Below are positions 34,509 through 44,884 of a stretch of DNA of 64,000 nt, one piece after another. How positions within the stretch are numbered: position 1 is the stretch's first letter; each line of letters begins with the position of its first letter. Location of the stretch: positions 682,001 to 746,000 of the forward strand of contig NZ_WUWG01000003.1 in assembly GCF_009833495.1 (NCBI RefSeq). The letters are read 5' to 3'. This stretch comes from Oceanomicrobium pacificus. GTDB taxonomy: Bacteria > Pseudomonadota > Alphaproteobacteria > Rhodobacterales > Rhodobacteraceae. Made by a program: the position numbers and the translations under genes. The notes under the pieces are model-generated. The model did not search any database. It saw only the letters and a list, made by a program, of their open reading frames with translations, and was not told the DNA's origin.

Positions 34509-37325
34509 ATGTCAAAGAAAATGCTTATCGATGCCACCCACGCGGAGGAAACCCGCGTCGTGGTCGTCGAAGGAAACAAGGTCGAAGAGTTTGATTTCGA
34601 GTCGCTGAACAAGCGTCAGCTCGCAGGAAACATCTACCTCGCAAAGGTCACACGCGTAGAACCGTCGCTTCAGGCGGCCTTCGTGGATTATGGCGGAAAC
34701 CGCCACGGGTTCCTCGCTTTTGCGGAAATCCATCCCGACTATTACCAGATCCCGGCCGCCGACCGCGAGGCGCTGCTGGCCGAGGAGGCACAGTCCGAGG
34801 CCGAAGAGGCCGAGGATGCAGAAGCCGAGGAAAAGCCCAAGCCGAAATCGCGCGGTCGCCGGAAGAAATCCGTCGAAGCTGCGTCGGACGGGTCGCCGTC
34901 TCTCGATGATGCGGTTGTCTCCGAGGAAGCCCCGAAGGATGACGCGGCGAAGAAAAAGGATGCCGAAGAGGCCGCTGAAGTTGCCGATGAAGCCACTGCT
35001 TCTGAGGCCGGTCCTGAGGCCGTCGCGGCAGAAGAGACATCAAGCTCCGAGACCGAGACGCCGGCTGACACCGCAGCCGAAGCAGATGCACCTGTTGCAG
35101 ACGCAGATGCAGCGGATGCAGAGGCAGCGGACGCTGCTGCTGACGCTTCGGACGATGCCGCACCGGATGCAGACGCGCCTGCCGCACCCGAAGACGCGCC
35201 GAAGAAATCGCGTTCCCGCAGCCGTCGCCGTTCGAAATCCCGCGCCACCCCGACGGAAGAGGGCGAGGAGCAGGACACAACGGAAGTGGCCGACGTCGAT
35301 CATGTCGGCGGCAACGACATCGAGGACGAGGTCGCACCGCGCCGCAAGCCGCGCCAGCGCCGGTACCGGATCCAGGAAGTCATCAAGGTGCGCCAGATCA
35401 TGCTGGTGCAAGTCGTCAAGGAAGAGCGTGGCAACAAGGGTGCCGCGCTGACCACCTACCTGTCGCTCGCCGGGCGCTATTGCGTGCTCATGCCCAACAC
35501 CGCGCGCGGTGGAGGCATCAGCCGCAAGATCACCAATGTCACCGACCGCAAGAAGCTGAAGGCGATTGCGGCGGAAATCGACGTGGCCAAGGGTGCGGGT
35601 CTCATTATCCGTACCGCCGGCGCGCAGCGTACCAAGACCGAGATCAAGCGCGACTATGAATATCTGATGCGCCAGTGGGAGCAGATCCGCGACCTGACCA
35701 TGAAGTCGATCGCGCCCTGCCAGATCTATGAGGAAGGCAGCCTGATCAAGCGGGCGATCCGCGACCTCTACAGCCGGGAGATCGACGAGGTGATCGTCGA
35801 TGGCGATCGCGGCTACCGTGAGGCCAAGGACTACATGAAGATGCTCATGCCGTCCCACGCCAAGAACGTGAAAGCCTATACCGACGCGCTGCCGCTCTTC
35901 GCCCGCTATCAGGTGGAGAATTTCCTGACCGGCATGTTCAACCCGGTCGTACAGCTCAAGTCGGGCGGCTACATCGTCTTCGGCGTGACCGAGGCGCTGG
36001 TGGCCGTGGATGTGAACTCCGGCCGGTCGACCAAGGAAAGCTCGATCGAGGAAACCGCGCTCAAGACAAACTTGGAAGCGGCAGAGGAAGTGGCCCGCCA
36101 GTTGCGGCTGCGCGATCTGGCTGGCCTCATCGTCATCGATTTCATCGACATGGACGAGCGGCGCAACAACCTCGCTGTGGAAAAGCGGCTGAAGGACAAG
36201 CTGAAATCCGACCGGGCCCGTATCCAGGTCGGCCGGATTTCGAGCTTCGGCCTTCTGGAAATGTCCCGCCAGCGGCTGCGGCCCGGCATGCTGGAGGCCA
36301 GCACGGCCCCCTGCCCGCATTGCCACGGCACCGGCCAGACCCGCTCGACGGACAGCCTTGCGCTGGCCATCCTGCGCGAGTTGGAAGAGGAAGGCGTGCG
36401 GCGCCGGGCACAGGAGGTGCTCGTCTCGGCGCCGATCGAGATCGCCAACTACCTGCTCAACCAGAAGCGCGAGCATGTGGCCATGATCGAGAGCCGTTTC
36501 GGCCTGTCTGTCCGGGTGGAAGGTGACCCGCATCTGATCAGCCCTGAGTACAAGGTGGAGCGGTTCAAGACCGCGACCCGTGTCGTGCCGATGCCCGAAA
36601 GCGAAGGGTCGATCACCATCGAAAGCTCGGCCCTGCCCGATCTTGAAGAAGAGGCAGAGGCCGACGCCAACGGCAATGCTGACACCCAGACCGACGCCGC
36701 GACCACGCCCGAGGGCGAGGAGAAGCCGAAGAAGCGCCGCCGCCGCCGTGGCCGCCGCCGCGGCAAAGGTGAGAACGGCAATGGCGAGAACGGCAATGCC
36801 GGCGAGAATGGCGACACCGTGAGCACTGCCACCTCCGCTGACGCTGCGTCCGACCCGATGCCGGCGCAGGACGAAGACGGTGACACTCCGCAGGATAGCG
36901 GTCTGGTCGAGGTGCCCGAGGACAAGCCGGCGCCGAAGAAATCCAGCCGGTCCCGGTCGCGGTCGCGCAAGAAGGTCGAAGCCGATGATGTGGCCGCGCC
37001 AAAGGCAGAAGATCCCGCGGTCGATGCGGTTGTCTCCGACGACACACCGGCGCTGGCAACCGCCGAAGCCGCCGCTGCTGTCGAGCCGACCGGCGAGGAC
37101 GCGCCCGTGCCGGCGCCCGAGGTGGCTTTCCCGGCCGTCGCGGCAGCCATAGACGCGCCCGCCGATACGGCTGCCAGCGCGGAACCGGCCGAGGCCGAGG
37201 AAACCGGCGCCGATTCCGAGGACGGAACCGAAGCCGCAGCCGCAGCCGCGCCGGAAGAGGCACCGGCGGAGAAGGACAAGCCGAAGCGCCGCGGCTGGTG
37301 GTCGCGCGCCGTCGGCGGCTCCTGA
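34509..37325 (+). CDS. rne: Ribonuclease E
   Basis: Endoribonuclease of 938 residues that starts mRNA decay and rRNA/tRNA processing and scaffolds the degradosome. It begins MSKKMLIDATHAEETRVVVV. The S1 RNA-binding domain (about 37-320) is split by a roughly 190-residue Ala/Glu/Asp-rich insertion (about 92-282), a lineage feature of alphaproteobacterial RNase E. The RNase H/DNase I-like catalytic core has D501 (LVAVDVNSGRSTKE) and the IVIDFIDM aspartates near 544-547. The zinc link is C602/C605 in CPHCHGTG. The C-terminal scaffold (about 700-938) is disordered, with arginine-rich patches (KKRRRRRGRRRGKG) and acidic stretches. A long leader precedes it. Confidence 0.97.
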   Translation: MSKKMLIDATHAEETRVVVVEGNKVEEFDFESLNKRQLAGNIYLAKVTRVEPSLQAAFVDYGGNRHGFLAFAEIHPDYYQIPAADREALLAEEAQSEAEEAEDAEAEEKPKPKSRGRRKKSVEAASDGSPSLDDAVVSEEAPKDDAAKKKDAEEAAEVADEATASEAGPEAVAAEETSSSETETPADTAAEADAPVADADAADAEAADAAADASDDAAPDADAPAAPEDAPKKSRSRSRRRSKSRATPTEEGEEQDTTEVADVDHVGGNDIEDEVAPRRKPRQRRYRIQEVIKVRQIMLVQVVKEERGNKGAALTTYLSLAGRYCVLMPNTARGGGISRKITNVTDRKKLKAIAAEIDVAKGAGLIIRTAGAQRTKTEIKRDYEYLMRQWEQIRDLTMKSIAPCQIYEEGSLIKRAIRDLYSREIDEVIVDGDRGYREAKDYMKMLMPSHAKNVKAYTDALPLFARYQVENFLTGMFNPVVQLKSGGYIVFGVTEALVAVDVNSGRSTKESSIEETALKTNLEAAEEVARQLRLRDLAGLIVIDFIDMDERRNNLAVEKRLKDKLKSDRARIQVGRISSFGLLEMSRQRLRPGMLEASTAPCPHCHGTGQTRSTDSLALAILRELEEEGVRRRAQEVLVSAPIEIANYLLNQKREHVAMIESRFGLSVRVEGDPHLISPEYKVERFKTATRVVPMPESEGSITIESSALPDLEEEAEADANGNADTQTDAATTPEGEEKPKKRRRRRGRRRGKGENGNGENGNAGENGDTVSTATSADAASDPMPAQDEDGDTPQDSGLVEVPEDKPAPKKSSRSRSRSRKKVEADDVAAPKAEDPAVDAVVSDDTPALATAEAAAAVEPTGEDAPVPAPEVAFPAVAAAIDAPADTAASAEPAEAEETGADSEDGTEAAAAAAPEEAPAEKDKPKRRGWWSRAVGGS

Positions 37326-37366
37326 CGGAGCGGCCATAGGCGGATCGCCACGCATTCACCAAACTG

Positions 37367-37397
37367 TGCCGCGACGGGGGTTGAACCCGTCGCGGCA
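37367..37397 (+). terminator. Strong hairpin after rne without a T-run
   Basis: Perfect 12-bp stem TGCCGCGACGGG (37367-37378) / CCCGTCGCGGCA (37386-37397) with a 7-base loop, 42 bp after the rne stop. No T-run follows, so it is either a weak terminator, a 3' stabilising hairpin, or a structure in the leader of the downstream M48 gene. Confidence 0.5.
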
Positions 37398-37469
37398 GAC
37401 GGTTTCACTAGACCCAAACAGAGGCCGGATCGGACCCGATCCGCGCCCGGCAGTCGAGCAGGGACGCGC

Positions 37470-38828
37470 ATGGGCAAGGCAATCAAGACACTGGCGGCAC
37501 GGGCATTGCTCGCGGGCCTGATCGCGCTGTCATCCGCCCTGCCCGCGGCCGCACAGGCGTTGATCCGGGATGCCGAGATCGAACGCACGCTGCGCCGCAT
37601 CTCCGATCCGATCTTCCGCGCCGCGGGGCTGAACCCGTCGAGTGTGAACCTCTACATCATCCAGAACCGCGAACTGAACGCTTTCGTCGCGGGCGGGCAG
37701 AACATCTTCATCCACACCGGGCTCATCACCAAGCTGGAGACGATGCCGGAACTGCAGGCAGTCATCGCGCATGAAACTGGTCATATCATCGGCGGGCACC
37801 TGAACCGCAAGCTCGACATGATGCGCGGCACGGCCACCGTCACCGGACTGGCGACAATCCTGGCCGTGGCGGCGGCGGCGGCCACCGGCTCGGGCGATGC
37901 GGCGGCCGCGGCAATGGCCGGCTCGCAGCAGGTGATGCAGCGCAACCTCTTGGCCAACAACCGCGCGCAGGAAGCTGCTGCGGATCAGGCCAGCCTGCGG
38001 ATCATGACTGCAGCGGGGATCGACGCATCGGCGGCGCTGAAAGTGCAGGACCTGTTCCGCGGGCAGGAAATCCTGTCGATGCGCCGCGCCGACCCCTATG
38101 CACAGACCCACCCCATGTCGAGCGACCGCATCCGCTACATGGAAAACGGCGTTGCCAACCAACCCGTCATGCCGCCGCCGGATCCGGACCTTGTCTATTG
38201 GCACAAACGGATGCAGGCCAAGTTCAACGGGTTCCTGCTGCACCCCAATACGGCGCTGAAACGCGTGCCGCGCGGTGATACAGGCGAATTCGCGACACTG
38301 ACCCGAGCGATTGCCTATCACCGCCTGCCCGACGCCGCGAAATCCATGGCCGCGATCGATGCCTTGATCGACGCGCGCCCCGATGACGCCTATTATCACG
38401 AGTTGAAGGGCCAGTTTCTGCTGGAGAACGGCAAGGCAGCGGCAGCGGTTACCGCCTATCGGCGCGCGCTGGACCTCGCGCCGGATACGCCGCTCATCAT
38501 GGCGGGTCTTGGCCGCGCGCTTGTGGCACTCGATACGCGGGCCGCAGATACCGAGGCGCTCGGCCTGCTGGAAACCGCCCGCCGCAAGGACCCGGGCGAT
38601 ACGGTCGCGCTCCACAATCTGGCGCGCGCCTATGCGCGGACCGGCCAAATGGGCATGGCGTCGCTCGTGACCGCGGAACGCTACGCGCTGATGACGCGCC
38701 TGCGGGACGCGCATCTGCATGCCACGCGCGCGGCTGCCGCCCTGCCGCCGGGATCACCCGGCGCCCGTCGCGCACAGGACATCATCACCATGGCCGAACG
38801 GCTCAACAGTGAAGGACGAAACCGATGA
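37470..38828 (+). CDS. M48 family metalloprotease with TPR region (BepA-like)
   Basis: Periplasmic zinc protease of 452 residues. A signal peptide (1 to about 29, ending LPAAAQA) is followed by the M48 domain with HETGH (H101, E102, H105) and the third-ligand region AQEAAADQASLRIM. The C-terminal third (about 285-450) has TPR-like helices (YHELKGQFLLENGKAAAAVTAY-type repeats). The architecture is that of BepA/YfgC, which degrades stalled outer-membrane proteins and assists LptD assembly. GGGA lies before the ATG. The stop overlaps the DsbA-like gene start by ATGA, suggesting a shared role in envelope protein folding. Confidence 0.92.
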   Translation: MGKAIKTLAARALLAGLIALSSALPAAAQALIRDAEIERTLRRISDPIFRAAGLNPSSVNLYIIQNRELNAFVAGGQNIFIHTGLITKLETMPELQAVIAHETGHIIGGHLNRKLDMMRGTATVTGLATILAVAAAAATGSGDAAAAAMAGSQQVMQRNLLANNRAQEAAADQASLRIMTAAGIDASAALKVQDLFRGQEILSMRRADPYAQTHPMSSDRIRYMENGVANQPVMPPPDPDLVYWHKRMQAKFNGFLLHPNTALKRVPRGDTGEFATLTRAIAYHRLPDAAKSMAAIDALIDARPDDAYYHELKGQFLLENGKAAAAVTAYRRALDLAPDTPLIMAGLGRALVALDTRAADTEALGLLETARRKDPGDTVALHNLARAYARTGQMGMASLVTAERYALMTRLRDAHLHATRAAAALPPGSPGARRAQDIITMAERLNSEGRNR

Positions 38829-39583
38829 CCCGATTCCTGACCACCACCGCCCTTGCGCTCGGGCTCGGACTGGCCGCACCTGCGTCGGCCCAGATGTTCG
38901 AAAACCTGTCTGCCGACGACCGCGCGGCGCTTGGCGACGAGATCCGGTCCTACCTTCTGGAAAATCCGGAACTGATCGTGGAAGTGATCACGCTCCTGGA
39001 AGAAAAGCGCGCGGCGGAAATGTCGAACACGGATATCGACCTTGTGCGGAACAATGCCGATGCGATTTTCGATGACGGCTATTCCTTCGTCGGCGGCAAT
39101 CCCGATGGCAGTGTGACGATGGTCGAGTTCCTCGACTATCGCTGCGGCTACTGCAAAAAGGCCCATGAGGATGTGAAAGCCACGCTCTCGGCCGATGGCG
39201 ACATTCGCTACGTGGTCAAGGAGTTCCCGATTCTGGGACCCGATAGCGAGACCGCCAGCCGCGCCGCAATTGCAGTCCTGATGACGAGCGGCGACGAAGC
39301 CTATGCGGCATTCAATGACGCGCTGATGCGCCACAATGGCCCGATCAACGACAAGGTCCTGTCGCGACTGGCCGAGGAGGCCGGGGCCAGCCCGCAGGCG
39401 ATGCTGGCCACCATGCAGGACGAAGAAGTGTCGCGCCGGATCATGGACACGCGCAAGCTCGCCGCGGCGCTCCAGATCAACGGCACCCCGACTTTCGTGA
39501 TCGGCGAGCAGATGCTGCGCGGATATGTGCCGCAGGATGCGATGATCTCGATCGTCGACGAGCAGCGCCAGAAGCAAAACTGA
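38825..39583 (+). CDS. DsbA family thiol-disulfide oxidoreductase (periplasmic)
   Basis: Periplasmic thioredoxin-fold protein of 252 residues. A signal peptide (1-22, ending ASAQ) is followed by a helical N-terminal extension (about 25-75) of the ScsC/BdbD-like type and a DsbA domain with the active site C107-G-Y-C110 (FLDYRCGYCKKAHED) and the cis-Pro loop NGTPTFVIG. The extension may mediate oligomerisation, in which case it would act as a disulfide isomerase (inference). It overlaps the M48 protease gene by 4 bp. Confidence 0.92.
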   Translation: MTRFLTTTALALGLGLAAPASAQMFENLSADDRAALGDEIRSYLLENPELIVEVITLLEEKRAAEMSNTDIDLVRNNADAIFDDGYSFVGGNPDGSVTMVEFLDYRCGYCKKAHEDVKATLSADGDIRYVVKEFPILGPDSETASRAAIAVLMTSGDEAYAAFNDALMRHNGPINDKVLSRLAEEAGASPQAMLATMQDEEVSRRIMDTRKLAAALQINGTPTFVIGEQMLRGYVPQDAMISIVDEQRQKQN

Positions 39584-39614
39584 CCGTTCGGTCAAACACA
39601 TGGTCCATTGCGGG

Positions 39615-39643
39615 TTTTCAGCCCGCGCGGACCTGCGTATAAC
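39615..39643 (+). promoter_or_regulatory. Candidate accBC promoter
   Basis: TTTTCA (39615-39620), a 17-base spacer and TATAAC (39638-39643), placed 55 bp upstream of the accB start. The -10 element is good and the -35 moderate (4 of 6). Confidence 0.45.
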
Positions 39644-39697
39644 CTTGGGTCAACACTGACCACCAACGGCCCTGAAGCCAACCTGTCCGAGGGATAC

Positions 39698-40198
39698 ATG
39701 AGCACCCGCAAATACCAGTCCGACGTGAATTTCATTCAGGCTCTGTCGGAGCTCCTGCGCAGCAATGACCTGACCGAGATCGAGGTCATCCGCGAGTTTG
39801 GCGAGAATGACAGCCTCAACGTGCGCGTGGCCCGCCAGATGGCGGCAGCGCCGGCGCAGGTCGTTCAGGCGGCCGCACCCGCGCCCGCGGCAGCCCCTGC
39901 GCAGGCTGCGGCACCGGCGCCTGCGGCGGCTCCGGCCGACACGGGCGGTGACCCCGCGGACCATCCGGGTGCCGTGACCTCGCCCATGGTCGGCACGGCC
40001 TATCTGCAGCCCGAACCGGGTTCGCCCGCCTTCATCAAGGTCGGCGACCAGATCGAGGAAGGCCAGACGCTGCTCATCATCGAGGCGATGAAGACCATGA
40101 ACCAGATCCCCGCCCCGCGCGGCGGCAAGGTCGCGCGTATCCTTGTCGAAGACGGTTCGCCGGTCGAATTCGGCGCCCCGCTTGTTATTCTCGAATGA
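39698..40198 (+). CDS. accB: Biotin carboxyl carrier protein of acetyl-CoA carboxylase
   Basis: Carrier protein of 166 residues; the biotin on its lysine is carboxylated by AccC for malonyl-CoA synthesis. The N-terminal dimer-type region (1-50, ALSELLRSNDLTEIEVI) is followed by a flexible Ala/Pro linker (about 53-88) and a C-terminal biotinyl domain with EAMKTMNQIPAP, where K is the biotinylation site (EAMKTM rather than EAMKMM). The ATG at 39698 follows GAGGG. accC starts 15 bp downstream. Confidence 0.96.
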   Translation: MSTRKYQSDVNFIQALSELLRSNDLTEIEVIREFGENDSLNVRVARQMAAAPAQVVQAAAPAPAAAPAQAAAPAPAAAPADTGGDPADHPGAVTSPMVGTAYLQPEPGSPAFIKVGDQIEEGQTLLIIEAMKTMNQIPAPRGGKVARILVEDGSPVEFGAPLVILE

Positions 40199-40213
40199 CC
40201 GGGCGGCGCTGAC

Positions 40214-41554
40214 ATGTTCAAGAAGATCCTGATTGCCAACCGCGGGGAAATCGCGCTGCGCGTGATCCGTGCCTGCCGCGAGATGGGCATTCAGTCCGTC
40301 GCCGTCCATTCCACGGCTGACAGCGACGCGATGCATGTCCGCATGGCAGACGAGAGCGTCTGCATCGGTCCGCCTTCGGGCACGCAGAGCTACCTGTCGA
40401 TCCCGTCAATCATCTCGGCCTGCGAGATCACAGGCGCGGAAGCGATCCACCCGGGCTACGGCTTCCTGTCGGAAAACGCCAATTTCGTATCCATCGTGCA
40501 GGATCACGGCCTGACCTTCATCGGCCCGACGGCTGAGCATATCAACGTGATGGGCGACAAGATCACTGCCAAGGAAACGATGCGCAAGCTGGGCGTGCCC
40601 TGCGTGCCGGGGTCCGACGGTGGCGTGCCGACGCTCGAAGAAGCTCGCCGCGTGGCGGAGGACATCGGCTATCCGGTGATCGTCAAGGCCACTGCCGGCG
40701 GCGGCGGGCGCGGCATGAAGCTCGCCAAGACCGCCAAGGATATCGACGTTGCCTTCCAGACCGCGCGGTCCGAAGCCAAGTCGGCTTTCGGCAATGACGA
40801 GGTCTATATCGAGAAATATCTGACCCTGCCGCGGCATATCGAGATTCAGGTCTTCGGCGACGGCAAGGGCAATGCGGTTCATCTGGGCGAGCGCGACTGT
40901 TCGCTCCAGCGCCGCCACCAGAAAGTGTTCGAGGAAGCCCCCTCGCCCGCGATCGATCAGGAGACGCGGTCGCGGATCGGCAAGGTCTGTGCCGATGCGG
41001 TCGCCTCGATCAACTATGCAGGCGCCGGCACCATCGAGTTCCTGTTCGAGGATGGCGAGTTCTATTTCATTGAGATGAACACCCGCCTTCAGGTGGAGCA
41101 TCCGGTGACAGAGGCCGTCTATGGCGTCGACCTCGTGGCCGAGCAGATCCGCGTGGCCGCCGGCGAACCGATGCGTCTGAAACAGGAAGAGCTGTTGCCC
41201 AAGGGCCATGCGATCGAGTGCCGAATCAATGCGGAGAAACTGCCCGAGTTCCAGCCCTCGCCCGGCAAGGTGACGGCCTTCCATGCGCCCGGTGGTCTGG
41301 GCGTCCGGATGGACAGTGCGCTTTATTCCGGTTACTCGATCCCGCCCTATTATGACAGCCTGATTGCCAAGCTGATCGTCTATGGCGAGGACCGGGCCAG
41401 CGCGCTGGCGCGCCTCGACCGCGCGCTTGGCGAGATGATCGTGGACGGGATTCACACGACCACACCGCTCTTCGGCGCGCTCCTGCAGGAACCGGCGATC
41501 CAGTCGGGCCACTATAATATCCACTGGCTGGAGAAATGGCTCGAAGCCCAGTGA
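40214..41554 (+). CDS. accC: Acetyl-CoA carboxylase, biotin carboxylase subunit
   Basis: ATP-grasp enzyme of 446 residues that carboxylates the AccB biotin. It opens [20 protein letters not shown]. It contains the glycine-rich ATP lid ([14 protein letters not shown] near 160), the [18 protein letters not shown] motif, metal-ligand region [16 protein letters not shown], and the C-terminal biotin carboxylase domain with ECRINAE. The length is standard. It is cotranscribed with accB; aat follows 28 bp downstream. Confidence 0.98.
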   Translation: MFKKILIANRGEIALRVIRACREMGIQSVAVHSTADSDAMHVRMADESVCIGPPSGTQSYLSIPSIISACEITGAEAIHPGYGFLSENANFVSIVQDHGLTFIGPTAEHINVMGDKITAKETMRKLGVPCVPGSDGGVPTLEEARRVAEDIGYPVIVKATAGGGGRGMKLAKTAKDIDVAFQTARSEAKSAFGNDEVYIEKYLTLPRHIEIQVFGDGKGNAVHLGERDCSLQRRHQKVFEEAPSPAIDQETRSRIGKVCADAVASINYAGAGTIEFLFEDGEFYFIEMNTRLQVEHPVTEAVYGVDLVAEQIRVAAGEPMRLKQEELLPKGHAIECRINAEKLPEFQPSPGKVTAFHAPGGLGVRMDSALYSGYSIPPYYDSLIAKLIVYGEDRASALARLDRALGEMIVDGIHTTTPLFGALLQEPAIQSGHYNIHWLEKWLEAQ

Positions 41555-41582
41555 GGCCGGACCTGACCGGTGTTGCTGCCCC

Positions 41583-42242
41583 GTGAGCGGGCGCGGCGAT
41601 ACCGGCTTCTGGCTGACAGCAGACATGATGCTGCAGGCCTATGCCAACGGGATCTTCCCGATGGCCCAGTCCGCCGATGCCGACGATCTTTATTGGGTCG
41701 ATCCGCGCGAACGGGGCATCCTGCCGCTCGACGGGTTCCATATGTCGCGTTCGCTGCGCAAGACCATCCTGCGCGGCGACTATGAGGTCCGGACCGACAC
41801 CGCATTCGATGCGGTCGTCGCGGCCTGCGCCGACCGGCCCGAGACATGGATCAATCCCGACCTGCACCGGCTCTACCGCGATCTGCACCGGATGGGGTTT
41901 GCCCATTCCGTCGAGGTCTGGGAGGACGGGACACTCGCCGGCGGGCTCTACGGGATCGCGCTTGGCGGACTGTTCTGCGGCGAGAGCATGTTCTCGCGCC
42001 GCCGCGACGGGTCGAAAATTGCCATGGCCTGGCTGGTGGCACGTCTGAATGCGGGCGGATTTGCCCTGCTCGACACACAATTCCTGACCGATCATCTGGA
42101 AAGTCTGGGGGGGATCGAAGTGCCGCGCGCGCGCTATCAGGCCCTGCTCGCCCCGGCGCTGGACCGGGCCGCCGACTGGTCAGCCCTGTCCGATGAGGCC
42201 ACCCCTCAGGAGGTGGTGCAGCTCAGCACCCAGACGTCGTAG
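41583..42242 (+). CDS. aat: Leucyl/phenylalanyl-tRNA--protein transferase
   Basis: N-end-rule enzyme of 219 residues that attaches Leu or Phe to N-terminal Arg/Lys so that the substrate is recognised by ClpS/ClpAP. Family motifs are LTADMMLQAYANGIFPMAQ at the N-terminus, WVDPRERGILPLDGFHMSRSL, WINPDLHRLYRDLHRMGFAHSVEVW and LYGIALGGLFCGESMFSRR. The start is a GTG at 41583 with a poor ribosome binding site; expression may depend on coupling to accC 28 bp upstream. The last 37 bp overlap the convergent DUF2155 gene. Confidence 0.95.
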   Translation: MSGRGDTGFWLTADMMLQAYANGIFPMAQSADADDLYWVDPRERGILPLDGFHMSRSLRKTILRGDYEVRTDTAFDAVVAACADRPETWINPDLHRLYRDLHRMGFAHSVEVWEDGTLAGGLYGIALGGLFCGESMFSRRRDGSKIAMAWLVARLNAGGFALLDTQFLTDHLESLGGIEVPRARYQALLAPALDRAADWSALSDEATPQEVVQLSTQTS

Positions 42243-42610
42243 CGCGGGTGATCCATGGCAGAGAGCGCGGGCGAACTGGCGAACATCCAGCCGGTGAACC
42301 GCGGCCCCGGTTCGCGCACATCCTTGATTTCGAGAAGCGCGAACGCGTCCGCGGCCGGATCGCCGACCGGATAGAGGCAGCTGTCGAGCCTGATCGCCAG
42401 CCGCTCGTGGATGATTTCTTCGCCCGCATTCACTTCCAGATCGGTGACGACGCCCGACATGGTGTCGAGCATACGCAGCCGCGCGCCCTCCCCCCGCTCG
42501 CGTTCGGCGGTGGTCGTGGACGGGTCGGACAGGCTGGAACTGGCATCCTGGGCCAGTGCCGGGCCGCCAATCAGGGCAGCGAACAGGATCGGGGTCAGAA
42601 GGGCGCGCAT
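42206..42610 (-). CDS. DUF2155 domain-containing secreted protein
   Basis: Secreted protein of 134 residues with a signal peptide (MRALLTPILFAALIGGPALAQ) and a DUF2155 core (about 45-130). Recognisable motifs are LRMLDTMSGVVTDLEVNAGE, RLAIRLDSCLYPVGDPAADAFALLEI and FTGWMFASSPALSAMDHPRYDVWVLSC; two cysteines (in DSCLYP and LSCT) could form a disulfide. The function is unknown. The ATG at 42610 is favoured; a TTG at 42616 overlapping the mlaD stop is an alternative. It is the last gene of the NDUFA12-mlaD-DUF2155 cluster and overlaps the 3' end of aat on the other strand. Confidence 0.88.
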   Translation of the reverse strand: MRALLTPILFAALIGGPALAQDASSSLSDPSTTTAERERGEGARLRMLDTMSGVVTDLEVNAGEEIIHERLAIRLDSCLYPVGDPAADAFALLEIKDVREPGPRFTGWMFASSPALSAMDHPRYDVWVLSCTTS

Positions 42611-42612
42611 GA

Positions 42613-43056
42613 TCAATCGTTGCCGGAGGCGAATTTCATCAGCAGATTCAGGAAAGACACGGCGCCCTGCGTGTTGAGGATCTCATCCCCGTCCGCGAGC
42701 AGGAACTCCGAGCCGCCCGGCGTGATGTCGACATAGTTGCCACCCAACAGGCCCTCGGTCGAGATTTTCACATCCGAGTCGTCGGGCAGTTGGATGTCGG
42801 CAGAGACGGAAAAAGAGGTGACGGCTTCATAGGTCGTCGGGTTCAGGTCAATGGCCGTCACACGGCCCACCTTCACTCCGGCGACGCGCACATCCGTGCC
42901 GACGGACACGCCCTCGATGCTGCGGAAATTCGCGGTCAGGCTATAGCTGTCCCCGCCGGACGACAGGCCCGTCGTCTGGGCGGCATAGACGAGAAACCCG
43001 CCTGCGACGGCCAAGACGGCGGCCCCGATCAGGGTCTCGGCGACATTGTTCGCCAT
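42613..43056 (-). CDS. mlaD: MlaD-type phospholipid transport substrate-binding protein
   Basis: Single-pass membrane-anchored MCE protein of 147 residues. MANNVAETLIGAAVLAVAGGFLVYAAQ is the N-terminal anchor (given here by residues 1-27), followed by one MCE domain with the diagnostic FRSIEGVSVGTDVRVAGVKVG and STEGLLGGNYVDITPGG. MlaD works with the MlaFE ABC transporter to move phospholipids between membranes. mlaE and mlaF are not next to it in this window, so it must work with transporter parts encoded elsewhere, if at all. It is 6 bp after the NDUFA12 gene. Confidence 0.92.
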   Translation of the reverse strand: MANNVAETLIGAAVLAVAGGFLVYAAQTTGLSSGGDSYSLTANFRSIEGVSVGTDVRVAGVKVGRVTAIDLNPTTYEAVTSFSVSADIQLPDDSDVKISTEGLLGGNYVDITPGGSEFLLADGDEILNTQGAVSFLNLLMKFASGND

Positions 43057-43062
43057 CCGCCC

Positions 43063-43440
43063 TTACTCCGGCTGCCAGGCTTCGTAATCGGACCGCGCGG
43101 GGGCCGAGTCGAAATTGCGGATGCTGCCCGGAGGCGCGTAGGCGGCGGGCGAACCGGTCAGGTTTTCCTGATGCGGTTTTTCCCAATCCTTGCGCGGCAG
43201 CGGGTCGACGGTCGGGGCGTTGGTGAACGTGTGATGCAGCCAGCCGTGCCACTCGGGCGACACGCGGGAGGCCTCGGCCTCTCCGTTGTAGATCACCCAG
43301 CGTTTGCTGCCATCGTCATTCTGGTAATATTTGTTGCCCTGCTGGTCCTCGCCAACGAGCTGGCCCTTGCGCCAGGTGAAGAGCTGCGTCCCGAAGGTCT
43401 GGCCGTTCCACCAGGTGAAGAATTTGAGAAGAAAGTTCAT
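43063..43440 (-). CDS. NADH:ubiquinone oxidoreductase subunit NDUFA12
   Basis: Small complex I accessory subunit of 125 residues, homologous to mitochondrial NDUFA12 (B17.2) and characteristic of alphaproteobacterial complex I. The N-terminal [20 protein letters not shown] and the conserved [30 protein letters not shown] region are present (here [17 protein letters not shown]), with a C-terminal PP-rich tail. It lies away from the nuo operon, next to mlaD and DUF2155; this is a usual location in this lineage as far as I know. Confidence 0.93.
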   Translation of the reverse strand: MNFLLKFFTWWNGQTFGTQLFTWRKGQLVGEDQQGNKYYQNDDGSKRWVIYNGEAEASRVSPEWHGWLHHTFTNAPTVDPLPRKDWEKPHQENLTGSPAAYAPPGSIRNFDSAPARSDYEAWQPE

Positions 43441-43505
43441 CGCAAGATCCGCCTGTAAATCCTGTCGCGCTTATGCCGCGAAACCGCGCTTCCGTCCAGT
43501 GAAAC

Positions 43506-44771
<1,266 letters not shown>

Positions 44772-44884
44772 GTTCGGTCCGACCCTTTCATCGGTGTCGT
44801 GACCCCTGTCGGGCCCTTTCGCTCATTTGAGCATGACCCGTCAGGGGGATTCAAGGTGCAAAGCGCAGCCCGTGCGGGCCTGCG

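Noticed and set aside
34186-34608. A 140-codon frame starting in the rne leader and overlapping the rne start
   Set aside because: Composition is non-coding (Arg/Pro/Ser-rich) and about 100 bp of it lies inside rne in another frame.
35040-37355. A 771-codon open frame on the minus strand across rne
   Set aside because: It is antisense to the strongly supported RNase E gene and arises from GC-rich low-complexity codons. The translation has no recognisable domain.
39840-39945. A tandem repeat in DNA (GCGCCGGCGC/GCGGCACC blocks)
   Set aside because: This is the Ala/Pro linker of AccB, a normal low-complexity coding segment.
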